From Massilia aurea (GTDB lineage Bacteria > Pseudomonadota > Gammaproteobacteria > Burkholderiales > Burkholderiaceae_D): DNA of 64,000 nucleotides. Both the position numbers and the translations under genes were made by a program. A model generated the notes under the pieces. The model was not told where the DNA came from. It made no database searches and was given only the letters and a program-made list of their open reading frames with translations. Positions 17,408 to 26,152 of this stretch are shown here, one piece after another. Every line of letters starts with the position of its first letter. Position 1 is the first letter of the stretch. The stretch is taken from assembly GCF_014200505.1 (NCBI RefSeq), contig NZ_JACHBX010000001.1, positions 1,302,001 to 1,366,000 of the forward strand. Direction: 5' to 3'.

Positions 17408-18025
17408 ATGATGCACAATCCAGCACTGGATACACAGGCACTCGGCTTGGTGCCGATGGTCGTCGAGCAAAGTGGTCGCGGCGAACGCGCTTACGACATT
17501 TACTCGCGCCTCTTGAAAGAACGCGTGATTTTCCTGGTTGGTCCCGTCAATGACCAGATGGCCAACCTGATCGTCGCCCAGATGCTGTTCCTGGAAAGCG
17601 AAAATCCTGACAAGGATATCTCGCTCTACATCAACTCGCCGGGTGGCTCGGTCTCGGCCGGCCTCGCGATCCTCGACACGATGAACTTCATCAAGCCCGA
17701 CGTCTCGACGCTGTGCACGGGCCTGGCGGCCTCGATGGGCGCATTCCTGCTGGCCGCCGGCGCCAAGGGCAAGCGTTTCTCGCTGCCGAACTCGCGCGTC
17801 ATGATTCACCAGCCATCGGGCGGTTCACAGGGCATGGCCTCGGATATCGAAATCCAGGCCAAGGAAATCCTGTACCTGCGTGAGCGTCTGGCCCGCATCA
17901 TGTCCGACAACACCGGCCAGAGCATCGAACAGATCCACCGCGACACCGACCGTGACCGCTTCATGTCGGCCGAAGAGTCGGTGGAGTATGGGCTGATCGA
18001 CAAGGTCCTCACGCACCGCGGTTAA
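17408..18025 (+). CDS. clpP: ATP-dependent Clp protease proteolytic subunit
   Basis: A 205-residue serine protease that forms the double-heptamer chamber fed by ClpX or ClpA. The catalytic Ser109 is in [11 protein letters not shown] and His134 in VMIHQPSGG; the Asp lies in the following helix region near [18 protein letters not shown] (76-85) is the conserved oxyanion loop. The first residues [21 protein letters not shown] contain a propeptide-like stretch before the mature start expected near the Leu-Val-Pro-Met region. A strong ribosome-binding site (AGGAAGAGACAGG) precedes the ATG. It lies between tig and clpX, the standard proteobacterial order. Confidence 0.97.
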   Translation: MMHNPALDTQALGLVPMVVEQSGRGERAYDIYSRLLKERVIFLVGPVNDQMANLIVAQMLFLESENPDKDISLYINSPGGSVSAGLAILDTMNFIKPDVSTLCTGLAASMGAFLLAAGAKGKRFSLPNSRVMIHQPSGGSQGMASDIEIQAKEILYLRERLARIMSDNTGQSIEQIHRDTDRDRFMSAEESVEYGLIDKVLTHRG

Positions 18026-18060
18026 GAAATTGCCCGAGCATCCAGCGTGATGTTGGAAAA

Positions 18061-18099
18061 AAACGCCCGGACGCGAACACGTTCGGGCGTTTGTTTTTT
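18061..18099 (+). terminator. Intrinsic terminator after clpP
   Basis: The stem AACGCCCGGACG/CGTTCGGGCGTT (12 bp, one G-T pair) with a 6-base loop is followed by TTGTTTTTTATTT, about 35 bases after the clpP stop. It separates clpP from clpX, which has its own promoter. Confidence 0.85.
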
Positions 18100-18150
18100 A
18101 TTTCGGGTAGCATGTTCACATGCGCACCAGTTGCGCCCTTGGATTCGCCC

Positions 18151-18179
18151 TTGTTGCGTCTCCGGTTAAGCGTTATATT
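18151..18179 (+). promoter_or_regulatory. Candidate sigma70 promoter of clpX
   Basis: TTGTTG (18151-18156), a 17-base spacer and TATATT (18174-18179) lie 28 bases before the clpX ATG and after the clpP terminator. The -10 box is a 5-of-6 match. I see no clear sigma32 (heat-shock) element. Confidence 0.55.
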
Positions 18180-18207
18180 CATAGCAATTCAATAGAGTCC
18201 TGCCCCC

Positions 18208-19476
<1,269 letters not shown>

Positions 19477-19564
19477 AAAAAATCCGGGCGCAAGCGACAA
19501 ATTGCTTGCCGCACAGATTCAACTCGGTACAATCAATCTCAATAAGAGATCCCGGCTTCATTCG

Positions 19565-19600
19565 AAAAGCCACTCGCGGTACGCCGTGTGGTGGCTTTTT
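19565..19600 (+). terminator. Intrinsic terminator after clpX
   Basis: The arms AAAAGCCAC and GTGGCTTTT flank an imperfect inner stem and are followed by a run of T. It lies about 90 bases after the clpX stop and 146 bases before the lon start, so lon is probably transcribed from a promoter in the remaining gap, which I could not pin down. Confidence 0.7.
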
Positions 19601-19745
19601 CATTTTCCGAGAGTCTTTTATTGGAACGGCTATATGCTCTGACAAGTCGAGTTTCTTTTACTTACAGAATATATTTTTGCCGGACGGTCTTGTGTTTTGG
19701 CTGTCCAGTGCCCAAGTTCAGAACACGCTTTTTATAAGGTATGCC

Positions 19746-22160
19746 ATGACAACTTCGAAATTAACCGAGCAAACGACGCTGCCACTTCTGCCGTTGCGCG
19801 ATGTGGTTGTGTTCCCGCATATGGTGATACCTCTGTTCGTTGGCCGCCCTAAATCGATCAAGGCTCTGGAAGCCGCGATGGAGCAGGGCAAAAGCATCAT
19901 GCTGGCCGCCCAGAAGGCCGCCGCCAAGGACGAACCGTCCGCCGCAGACATCTACGAGATCGGCTGCGTCGCCAATATTCTGCAGATGCTCAAACTCCCC
20001 GACGGCACCGTCAAGGTCCTGGTCGAGGGTTCGCAGCGCGCGCGCATCGATACGATCAATGACGGCGCCACGCACTTCACGGCGCAACTGACGCCCGTCG
20101 AATCGGAAATCGGCGACGACTCCGAAGTCGAGGCGATGCGCCGTGCGATCGTTCAGCAGTTCGACCAGTACGTCAAACTCAACAAAAAGATTCCGCCAGA
20201 AATCCTCGCCTCGCTCGCCGGCATCGATGACGCAGGCCGCCTGGCCGATACCGTCGCTGCGCACCTGCCGCTCAAGCTCGAGCAGAAGCAAGTGATCCTG
20301 GAGATCTTCAACGTCGCCAAGCGCCTCGAGCACCTGCTCGGCCAGCTGGAAGGCGAGCTGGACATCCTGCAGGTCGAGAAACGCATCCGTGGCCGCGTCA
20401 AGCGCCAGATGGAAAAGTCGCAGCGCGAGTATTACCTGAACGAGCAGGTCAAGGCGATTCAGAAAGAACTGGGCGAGGGCGAAGAGGGTGCCGACATCGA
20501 GGAACTCGAAAAGAAAGTCGTCGCCGCCAAGATGCCGAAAGAAGCCATGGAAAAAGCCCAGGCCGAAATTCGCAAGCTCAAGCTGATGTCGCCGATGTCG
20601 GCCGAAGCCACCGTCGTGCGCAACTACATCGACACCTTGGTGTCGCTCCCATGGCGCAAGAAGTCGAAGGTCGCGATCGATCTGGCCAGTGCCGAAGCTG
20701 TGCTTGAACAGGATCACTATGGCCTGGACAAGATCAAGGAACGCATCCTGGAATACCTCGCAGTGCAACAGCGCGTCGACAAGCTGAAAGCGCCGATCCT
20801 GTGCTTCGTCGGTCCTCCGGGCGTCGGCAAGACGTCGCTTGGCCAGTCCATCGCCCGCGCGACGAACCGCAAGTTCGTGCGCATGGCCCTGGGTGGCGTG
20901 CGTGACGAGGCCGAGATCCGTGGTCACCGCCGCACGTATATCGGTTCCATGCCGGGCAAGGTGCTGCAATCGCTGGCGAAAGTCGGCGTGCGCAACCCGC
21001 TGTTCCTGCTCGACGAGATCGACAAGATGGGCGCCGATTTCCGTGGCGATCCGTCGTCGGCCCTGCTCGAGGTGCTGGACCCGGAACAGAACCACACGTT
21101 CTCGGACCATTACCTGGAAGTGGACTTCGACCTGTCGGACGTGATGTTCGTGGCGACGTCGAACTCGTACAATATCCCGCCCGCGCTGCTGGACCGTATG
21201 GAAGTCATTCGTCTGTCGGGTTACACCGAAGACGAAAAGACCAGCATCGCGCTGCGCTACCTGTTGCCGAAGCAGTTGAAGAACAACGGGCTGAAGGAAG
21301 AGGAAATCAAGGTCGAAGAGACCGCGATCCGTGACATCATCCGTTACTACACCCGCGAAGCCGGCGTACGTTCGCTCGAGCGCGAAGTGTCGAAAATCTG
21401 CCGCAAGGTCGTCAAGATGCTGCTGCTGAAAAAGCCGGGCACCGGTGCCGACAAGCGCGTCATCGTCAACGGCAAGAACCTGGACAAGTTCCTGGGCGTG
21501 CGCCGCTATGACTTTGGCGTGGCCGAGAAAGACAACCAGGTCGGCCAGGTGGTCGGTCTGGCCTGGACCGAAGTCGGTGGCGATCTGCTGACGATCGAAG
21601 CCGTCAACGTGCCGGGCAAGGGCGCCATCATCCGCACCGGTACGCTGGGCGACGTGATGAAGGAATCGATTGAAGCTGCCCGGACCGTGGTGCGCAGCCG
21701 CGCCGCACGCCTGGGTATCAAGAACGAGGCGTTCGAGAAGGCTGACATCCACATCCACGTGCCGGAAGGCGCGACGCCGAAGGATGGTCCGTCGGCCGGT
21801 ATCGGCATGACGACGGCGCTGGTCTCGGCCTTCACCGGCATCCCGGTGCGCGCCGATGTGGCGATGACGGGCGAGATCACGCTGCGCGGTGAAGTCCTGC
21901 CGATCGGTGGTCTGAAAGAAAAGCTGCTGGCGGCGCATCGCGGTGGCATTAAGACGGTGCTGATTCCCGAGCAGAACGTGAAGGACCTGGCCGAGATTCC
22001 GGACAACGTCAAGAACAAGCTCGAGATCGTGCCGGTGCGCTGGATCGAGAAAGTGCTGGAGATCGCACTGGAGCGTCAGCCGCAGCCGTTGGTGGAAGAT
22101 CCTGCAGTGGCCGTCGCGCCAGCGCCGGTGGAAGCCAAGCCTGAAGTGGTCAAGCACTAA
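19746..22160 (+). CDS. lon: ATP-dependent protease La (Lon)
   Basis: An 804-residue LonA protease degrading misfolded and regulatory proteins in the cytoplasm. The N-terminal substrate-binding domain (about 10-200) starts LPLLPLRDVVVFPHM. The AAA+ module has Walker A GPPGVGKT (356-363) and Walker B LFLLDEIDKM. The C-terminal protease domain has the Ser-Lys dyad: Ser683 in KDGPSAG and the Lys in GGLKEKLLAAHRGG. The frame is open for 80 codons upstream, but the ATG at 19746 matches the family start; the upstream part crosses the clpX terminator. The downstream terminator has been invaded by an IS element. Confidence 0.98.
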   Translation: MTTSKLTEQTTLPLLPLRDVVVFPHMVIPLFVGRPKSIKALEAAMEQGKSIMLAAQKAAAKDEPSAADIYEIGCVANILQMLKLPDGTVKVLVEGSQRARIDTINDGATHFTAQLTPVESEIGDDSEVEAMRRAIVQQFDQYVKLNKKIPPEILASLAGIDDAGRLADTVAAHLPLKLEQKQVILEIFNVAKRLEHLLGQLEGELDILQVEKRIRGRVKRQMEKSQREYYLNEQVKAIQKELGEGEEGADIEELEKKVVAAKMPKEAMEKAQAEIRKLKLMSPMSAEATVVRNYIDTLVSLPWRKKSKVAIDLASAEAVLEQDHYGLDKIKERILEYLAVQQRVDKLKAPILCFVGPPGVGKTSLGQSIARATNRKFVRMALGGVRDEAEIRGHRRTYIGSMPGKVLQSLAKVGVRNPLFLLDEIDKMGADFRGDPSSALLEVLDPEQNHTFSDHYLEVDFDLSDVMFVATSNSYNIPPALLDRMEVIRLSGYTEDEKTSIALRYLLPKQLKNNGLKEEEIKVEETAIRDIIRYYTREAGVRSLEREVSKICRKVVKMLLLKKPGTGADKRVIVNGKNLDKFLGVRRYDFGVAEKDNQVGQVVGLAWTEVGGDLLTIEAVNVPGKGAIIRTGTLGDVMKESIEAARTVVRSRAARLGIKNEAFEKADIHIHVPEGATPKDGPSAGIGMTTALVSAFTGIPVRADVAMTGEITLRGEVLPIGGLKEKLLAAHRGGIKTVLIPEQNVKDLAEIPDNVKNKLEIVPVRWIEKVLEIALERQPQPLVEDPAVAVAPAPVEAKPEVVKH

Positions 22161-22190
22161 ATAGTATCGAGCTGCTTGCAGCTTCCTGAA

Positions 22191-22219
22191 ACAGGCGCCC
22201 GTGTGGCGCCTGTTTTTTT
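22191..22219 (+). terminator. Intrinsic terminator of lon, abutting the IS
   Basis: A perfect 9-bp stem ACAGGCGCC/GGCGCCTGT with a 5-base loop and seven T residues (22213-22219). One G later the IS1595-type element begins. A second T-run of eight lies directly on the other side of the element, so the U-tract was duplicated on insertion but the terminator remains intact. Confidence 0.9.
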
Positions 22220-22220
22220 G

Positions 22221-23289
22221 GGCTCAGTCAACGTTATCTGTTGATGACGCTGATAGCGATACTAAGCAATTGTTCTGGCGACGTAATCCGCTCACCATCC
22301 AGCGCCCAGCGCCAGCCCAGGTAATTGGGCAGGTAGCGCGACGCCACGCCACGAAAGCCCTGCAGCCAGGTCTTGAAACGCTGGTGGTAGGCATTCACGT
22401 TTTGCACATGGATGGCAAGGTTGCCTAGCCGCTTCGCACGCACCCCGGCGGGAAGATTGACCATCTCGTGCGTGATTCGGTGCTTGCGTGCAAAGGCGCG
22501 GTAGGCAGCATGGCTGTCACTGACCAGCAAGGCCTGCCGATCGAGGCTGGGCAGCAAGTCGCGTTCGAGTTGCGCAGCCGTGAGCGCACCCCTGCCAGTG
22601 ACGGCATCGACCGTACGCCCCTCGCGGTCGCGCCCGACCAGGATGCAGTCCAGTTCACTGGAAATGCCCCGTCTGGCAGCGCAGCCGCCGCGGCGGCGCG
22701 GTGGCCGATCGAGCGTGCGCGAACCTTTTTGCGATTCGAGCAGAAATGTTTCGTCAGCTTCGACGATGCCGTTAAGCGCCGCGGGCCGGTCGAGCTTGAT
22801 CCAATGCAGGAAGCGGTGTCGCCAGCGAAAGGCGGTGTTGCGGTGTACGCCGACCCGATTTGCGCCCTTGCGCACGGGGAGTGAATCGAGCAGTACCTGC
22901 GAATACGCGAGCCATTTGGCCTTGTGCCTGAGCCGCGCCAGCGGCGTGCCAGTGAGGTCATTAAAGGTGCGGCCGCAGGCACAGCAGCGGTAGCGCTGCA
23001 AATCATTGGCGAACCCGTGCCGGTAGCAATGCGCGTTGCCGCATCTGGGGCAGCAGCGGCCTGGTGCTCTGACCTCATCGATAAGCGCAACCACCTGATC
23101 GAGCCCAGCTGTAGGATGCAGGGCATCGAGCGCTTGCTGGCGCTGCGGCTGATTCAGTGAAGGCAGTTTTGCGAACCAGCCCTTAAAACCTGGCGCTTTC
23201 ATGATCGACTCCTGACGCTGGGGACAGGGCTTGGACCACTGGAGTGCTCGTCAGTTCAAAGCTAGTCTCTATTTAACGTTGACTGCGCC
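22221..23289 (-). mobile_element. Complete IS1595-family insertion sequence (1.07 kb)
   Basis: The ends are 16-base terminal inverted repeats with one mismatch: left GGCTCAGTCAACGTTA (22221-22236), right the complement of GGCGCAGTCAACGTTA (23274-23289). The flanks are TTTTTTTG on the left and TTTTTTTT on the right, consistent with the 8-base target duplication of this family, though low complexity makes that weak evidence. The single transposase gene runs leftward and its stop codon lies inside the left repeat. The transposase is full length, so the copy may be active. Confidence 0.88.
22234..23202 (-). CDS. IS1595-family transposase
   Basis: A 322-residue transposase. The N-terminal zinc ribbon has Cys51/Cys54 (CPRC) and Cys73/Cys76 (CCAC). 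It is followed by the helix-turn-helix region TGTPLARLRHKAKW and GVHRNTAFRWRHRF. The catalytic core fits the DDN/ISXO2 pattern: Asp150 in VEADETF, Asp229 in VSDSHAAYR, and Asn268 or Asn270 in HVQNVNAYHQRFKTWL. The family shares the 'ISXO2-like' domain. It is encoded against the direction of lon and hupB. The frame is intact with no frameshift. Confidence 0.92.
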   Translation of the reverse strand: MKAPGFKGWFAKLPSLNQPQRQQALDALHPTAGLDQVVALIDEVRAPGRCCPRCGNAHCYRHGFANDLQRYRCCACGRTFNDLTGTPLARLRHKAKWLAYSQVLLDSLPVRKGANRVGVHRNTAFRWRHRFLHWIKLDRPAALNGIVEADETFLLESQKGSRTLDRPPRRRGGCAARRGISSELDCILVGRDREGRTVDAVTGRGALTAAQLERDLLPSLDRQALLVSDSHAAYRAFARKHRITHEMVNLPAGVRAKRLGNLAIHVQNVNAYHQRFKTWLQGFRGVASRYLPNYLGWRWALDGERITSPEQLLSIAISVINR

Positions 23290-23354
23290 TTTTTTTTGGC
23301 TGTCGGGATGACGCTTCTTATGCCACAGATGAACCTGCATTGACGCGGGCTCGC

Positions 23355-23383
23355 TTGACAGCGTCATGTTGCCCTTGTTTAAT
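23355..23383 (+). promoter_or_regulatory. Sigma70 promoter of hupB
   Basis: TTGACA (23355-23360), a 17-base spacer and TTTAAT (23378-23383) give a perfect -35 box and a good -10 box. The start site would be about 23390, leaving a leader of some 55 bases before the hupB GTG. The promoter lies outside the IS, so the insertion left it intact. Confidence 0.78.
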
Positions 23384-23443
23384 ACGGCCTGCACTTTTGC
23401 AGCAGCGGCGCGTGTGCGTCACGAACGGGAAACGAGGGAACGA

Positions 23444-23716
23444 GTGAACAAGGCAGAACTGATCGAAGAAATCGCGAAGTCCGCGGACATTACCAAGGCA
23501 TCGGCAGCGCGTGCCCTCGACGCCGTCATCGACGCCGTGACCGAGACCCTGAAAAAGAATGATAGCGTCACCCTGGTTGGCTTTGGCACGTTCACGGTTG
23601 GCGAACGCGCCGCACGCACGGGCCGCGATCCGCGCACCAAGGAGCCCATCAAAATCAAGGCCGCACGCGTCCCGAAATTTAAGGCTGGTAAAGCGCTGAA
23701 AGATGCTGTAAACTAA
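23444..23716 (+). CDS. hupB: Nucleoid-associated protein HU-beta
   Basis: A 90-residue histone-like DNA-bending protein. It has the two-helix N-terminal dimerisation part ([27 protein letters not shown]), the beta saddle ([30 protein letters not shown]) and the C-terminal helix ([13 protein letters not shown]), all as in HU. I chose the GTG at 23444 with AGGGAACGA upstream; it gives the family N-terminus, whereas the longer ATG version adds 26 unlikely residues that start within the promoter's -10 region. The gene follows lon in many proteobacteria; here the IS lies between them. Confidence 0.96.
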   Translation: MNKAELIEEIAKSADITKASAARALDAVIDAVTETLKKNDSVTLVGFGTFTVGERAARTGRDPRTKEPIKIKAARVPKFKAGKALKDAVN

Positions 23717-23797
23717 TGCCTTCTTCGCGGTGACAAGCGAAGGAAAGCAGCAGGGGTTGTTGTGTAGTCCCTGATGTTCGTTGGTGTGTTTTTTGCT

Positions 23798-23874
23798 GGA
23801 GCGGTAGTTCAGTTGGTTAGAATACCGGCCTGTCACGCCGGGGGTCGCGGGTTCGAGTCCCGTCCGCTCCGCCA
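23798..23874 (+). tRNA. tRNA-Asp (GUC), first copy
   Basis: 77 nt with encoded CCA. The acceptor stem GGAGCGG pairs with CCGCTCC, the anticodon loop CTGTCAC gives GUC, and the T-arm is CGGGTTCGAGTCCCG. It is identical to the second copy 25 bases downstream. Confidence 0.97.
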
Positions 23875-23899
23875 TAAAAAACGCACAGACACCATGTCT

Positions 23900-23976
23900 G
23901 GAGCGGTAGTTCAGTTGGTTAGAATACCGGCCTGTCACGCCGGGGGTCGCGGGTTCGAGTCCCGTCCGCTCCGCCA
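23900..23976 (+). tRNA. tRNA-Asp (GUC), second copy
   Basis: 77 nt, identical to the copy at 23798-23874 as far as I can read. The 25-base gap has no promoter or terminator, so both should be cut from one transcript. Confidence 0.97.
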
Positions 23977-24022
23977 GAATATAGTAGTATGGGATGCCTC
24001 ACGGGGCAATCCCGCTAGAAGA

Positions 24023-24049
24023 GGCGAACGCGAGTTCGCCTTTTTTTTT
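24023..24049 (+). terminator. Intrinsic terminator after the tRNA-Asp pair
   Basis: A perfect 7-bp stem GGCGAAC/GTTCGCC with the GCGA loop is followed by nine T residues. It ends 42 bases before the ppiD start. Confidence 0.88.
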
Positions 24050-24091
24050 AACTTGTGCTGTTATTGCATTCTCAACCTTGAATGGCTGACC

Positions 24092-26011
24092 ATGTTTGAA
24101 TTTATTCGGAACAACAAGCGTTGGATGTACGGGATCCTGCTTCTTTTGATCGTCCCATCGTTCGTGTTTGTCGGTTTGGAGAGTTACCAGAGCAACGATG
24201 CCGGCACCCACGTCGCCACCGTTGGCGGCGAAAAGATCTCGCGTCAGGAATGGGAAGATGCACAGCGTCGCCAGATCGACCAGGCACGCCAGATGATGGG
24301 CGCCCAGTTCGACCAGAAGATGTTCGAGACGGCCGAAGCGAAGAAAACGATCCTGAATAACCTGGTCGGCGAACGCGCCATCAGCGCCGAGATCGCCCGC
24401 TCGCATATGAACGTGAGCGATGCAACGCTGCAAAAGACCATCATGGAGATCCAGCAGTTCCGCCAGCCGGATGGTGGCTTCGATATGGAAGGCTACAAGG
24501 CCGCCCTGGCAGCGCAAGGCATGACGCCGGCGATGTTCGACCAGCGCCTTCGCCGCGACCTCACCGTGCAGCAGTTGACCGGTTCGATCCAGGCCACGGC
24601 ATTCGCACCACGCAGCGTCGCAACGCGCCTGTCGAGCATCAATGACCAGGAGCGTGAAGTGCAGGAGATCGTGTTCCCGGTCGCGACCTACCTGCCGCAG
24701 GTGAAAGTCACCGACGCGATGGTCAAGGCCTACTACGACAAGAACCCAACGCTGTTCCAGATTCCTGAGCAGGTCAAGGCCGAATACGTCGTGTTCAATG
24801 CCGCCACCGTTGAAAACCAGGTGCAGGTGTCGGATGCTGAAATCAGCGACTTCTATAACAAGAACCTCAAGACCTATACGACGCCCGAGCAGCGCAGCGC
24901 CAGCCACATCCTGATCACGGTGGCCAAGGATGCGAAACCAGCCGACCAGGCTGCGGCCAAGACGAAGGCGGAAGCCGTGCTGGCGCAAGTGCGCGCGGCG
25001 CCGGCCAATTTCGCCGCCATTGCCAAGGCCAATTCGCAAGACCCGGGCTCGGCCCAGGCTGGTGGTGATCTGGGCGTGGTCGAGAAGGGCTTGTTCGTCA
25101 AGTCGGTCGAAGATTCGATCTATGCGTTGAAAGAGGGCGAGACGAGCGGCCTGGTGCAGTCGGAATTCGGCTGGCACATCATCAAGCTGAACTCGATCAA
25201 GCCGGCGACGCAAAAGTCGCTCGACACAGCGCGTGAGCAGATTGCAGGCGACCTGAAGAAGCAAAAGATGGCTTCCAAGTACACCGAGCTGGCTGGCGTG
25301 TTCACCGAGACCGCGTATGACCAGTCGGACAGCCTGAAGCCGGTGGCCGACAAGCTCAAGCTGCAGATCCAGACCGTCGACAACCTGACCCGTACGCCGA
25401 ATCCGGCGCTGGGCGATGCACCGTTCAACAATGCCAAGTTCCTGACTGCGCTGTTCGGTAACGACGCGCTGAAGAACAAGCGCAATACCGAAGCCGTGGA
25501 AGTCGCCCCAAGCGTGCTGGTGGCCGGTCGCGTCGTTGAACTGCGTCCCGCAGCCAAGCGTCCGCTGGCCGAGGTCGAGGCGCAGATTCGTCAGCGCGTG
25601 ACGATCGAAGAAGCCGTGCGCCTGGCGCGCCAGGCAGGTGAAGCCAAGCTGGCTGCGGCCAAGGCGGCAGGCGATGCGACCGGTTTCGGTGCGCCGGTGA
25701 TCGTGTCGCGCACCAAGCAGCCGACCATCAACCAGCCCGGTGCGATTGCCGTGCTCAAGGCTGACGCCACCAAGCTGCCGGCGTATGTCGGTGTCGATGT
25801 TCCCGGCCAGGGTTACGCGGTCTACCGCATTAACAAGGTCTCGCAGCCGGCGCAGCTCGACGCGGCGCGCCGCAAGCAGGAAGCCGACCAGATCGGCAAC
25901 ATGATGGGCCAGCAGCAGATGGTCGATTACGTTGAAGCGCTGAAGGTCAAGGCCAAGGCCAAGGTAACGGCCACGCCGTCGCAGCTGGGCACGAATACCG
26001 ACGCGCAGTAA
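24092..26011 (+). CDS. ppiD: PpiD-like periplasmic folding chaperone/isomerase
   Basis: A 639-residue inner-membrane-anchored chaperone. Residues 12-30 (MYGILLLLIVPSFVFVGLE) are the single transmembrane anchor, so the bulk is periplasmic. An SurA_N-like helical domain follows, then one parvulin domain (about 265-365) with SASHILITV, GGDLGVVEKG and FGWHIIKL, and a C-terminal helical part ending in Ala/Lys-rich sequence. PpiD helps proteins leaving the Sec translocon. I chose the ATG at 24092 because the upstream frame runs through both tRNA genes. The position after hupB is conserved in gammaproteobacteria as well. Confidence 0.92.
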   Translation: MFEFIRNNKRWMYGILLLLIVPSFVFVGLESYQSNDAGTHVATVGGEKISRQEWEDAQRRQIDQARQMMGAQFDQKMFETAEAKKTILNNLVGERAISAEIARSHMNVSDATLQKTIMEIQQFRQPDGGFDMEGYKAALAAQGMTPAMFDQRLRRDLTVQQLTGSIQATAFAPRSVATRLSSINDQEREVQEIVFPVATYLPQVKVTDAMVKAYYDKNPTLFQIPEQVKAEYVVFNAATVENQVQVSDAEISDFYNKNLKTYTTPEQRSASHILITVAKDAKPADQAAAKTKAEAVLAQVRAAPANFAAIAKANSQDPGSAQAGGDLGVVEKGLFVKSVEDSIYALKEGETSGLVQSEFGWHIIKLNSIKPATQKSLDTAREQIAGDLKKQKMASKYTELAGVFTETAYDQSDSLKPVADKLKLQIQTVDNLTRTPNPALGDAPFNNAKFLTALFGNDALKNKRNTEAVEVAPSVLVAGRVVELRPAAKRPLAEVEAQIRQRVTIEEAVRLARQAGEAKLAAAKAAGDATGFGAPVIVSRTKQPTINQPGAIAVLKADATKLPAYVGVDVPGQGYAVYRINKVSQPAQLDAARRKQEADQIGNMMGQQQMVDYVEALKVKAKAKVTATPSQLGTNTDAQ

Positions 26012-26040
26012 GCCGTCGCCCGTTCGCCCCTGATCGAAAA

Positions 26041-26070
26041 GCCCGGTTGCGCAAGCAGCCGGGCTTTTTT
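26041..26070 (+). terminator. Intrinsic terminator after ppiD
   Basis: GCCCGG and CCGGGC arms with an inner TGC/GCA pairing around GCAA are followed by six T residues, 30 bases after the ppiD stop. Confidence 0.85.
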
Positions 26071-26152
26071 GCGATGTGCTTAACCGACCCGGCGGACGGT
26101 ATCTGTAACACTGGACGGATCAGCTACTCTCCATCATGAAGGGACCGTTCCA

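Noticed and set aside
19506..19745. Upstream extension of lon by 80 codons
   Set aside because: It crosses the clpX terminator and gives residues unlike any Lon N-terminus; the 19746 ATG fits exactly.
19601..19745. A heat-shock (sigma32) promoter for lon
   Set aside because: I could not find a convincing CTTGAA / CCCCAT pair in the right spacing, so no promoter is called here.
19761..22157. A 798-codon antisense frame opposite lon, and similar ones opposite purL, clpX and the 5-oxoprolinase
   Set aside because: Same shadow composition; the plus-strand genes carry complete catalytic motifs.
22213..22220. Using the T-runs flanking the IS as proof of an 8-base target-site duplication
   Set aside because: The runs (TTTTTTTG and TTTTTTTT) match in 7 of 8 bases but are homopolymeric, so I treat them as consistent but not as proof.
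23798..23976. The tRNA-Asp pair as the attachment site of an integrated element
   Set aside because: Two complete tRNA copies exist, but there is no integrase or foreign block next to them; the repeat is a simple gene duplication.
23774..24091. The ppiD frame appears to start 318 bases earlier, through both tRNA-Asp genes
   Set aside because: The upstream part translates tRNA sequence twice over and ends in the terminator; the ATG at 24092 with a membrane anchor is the real start.
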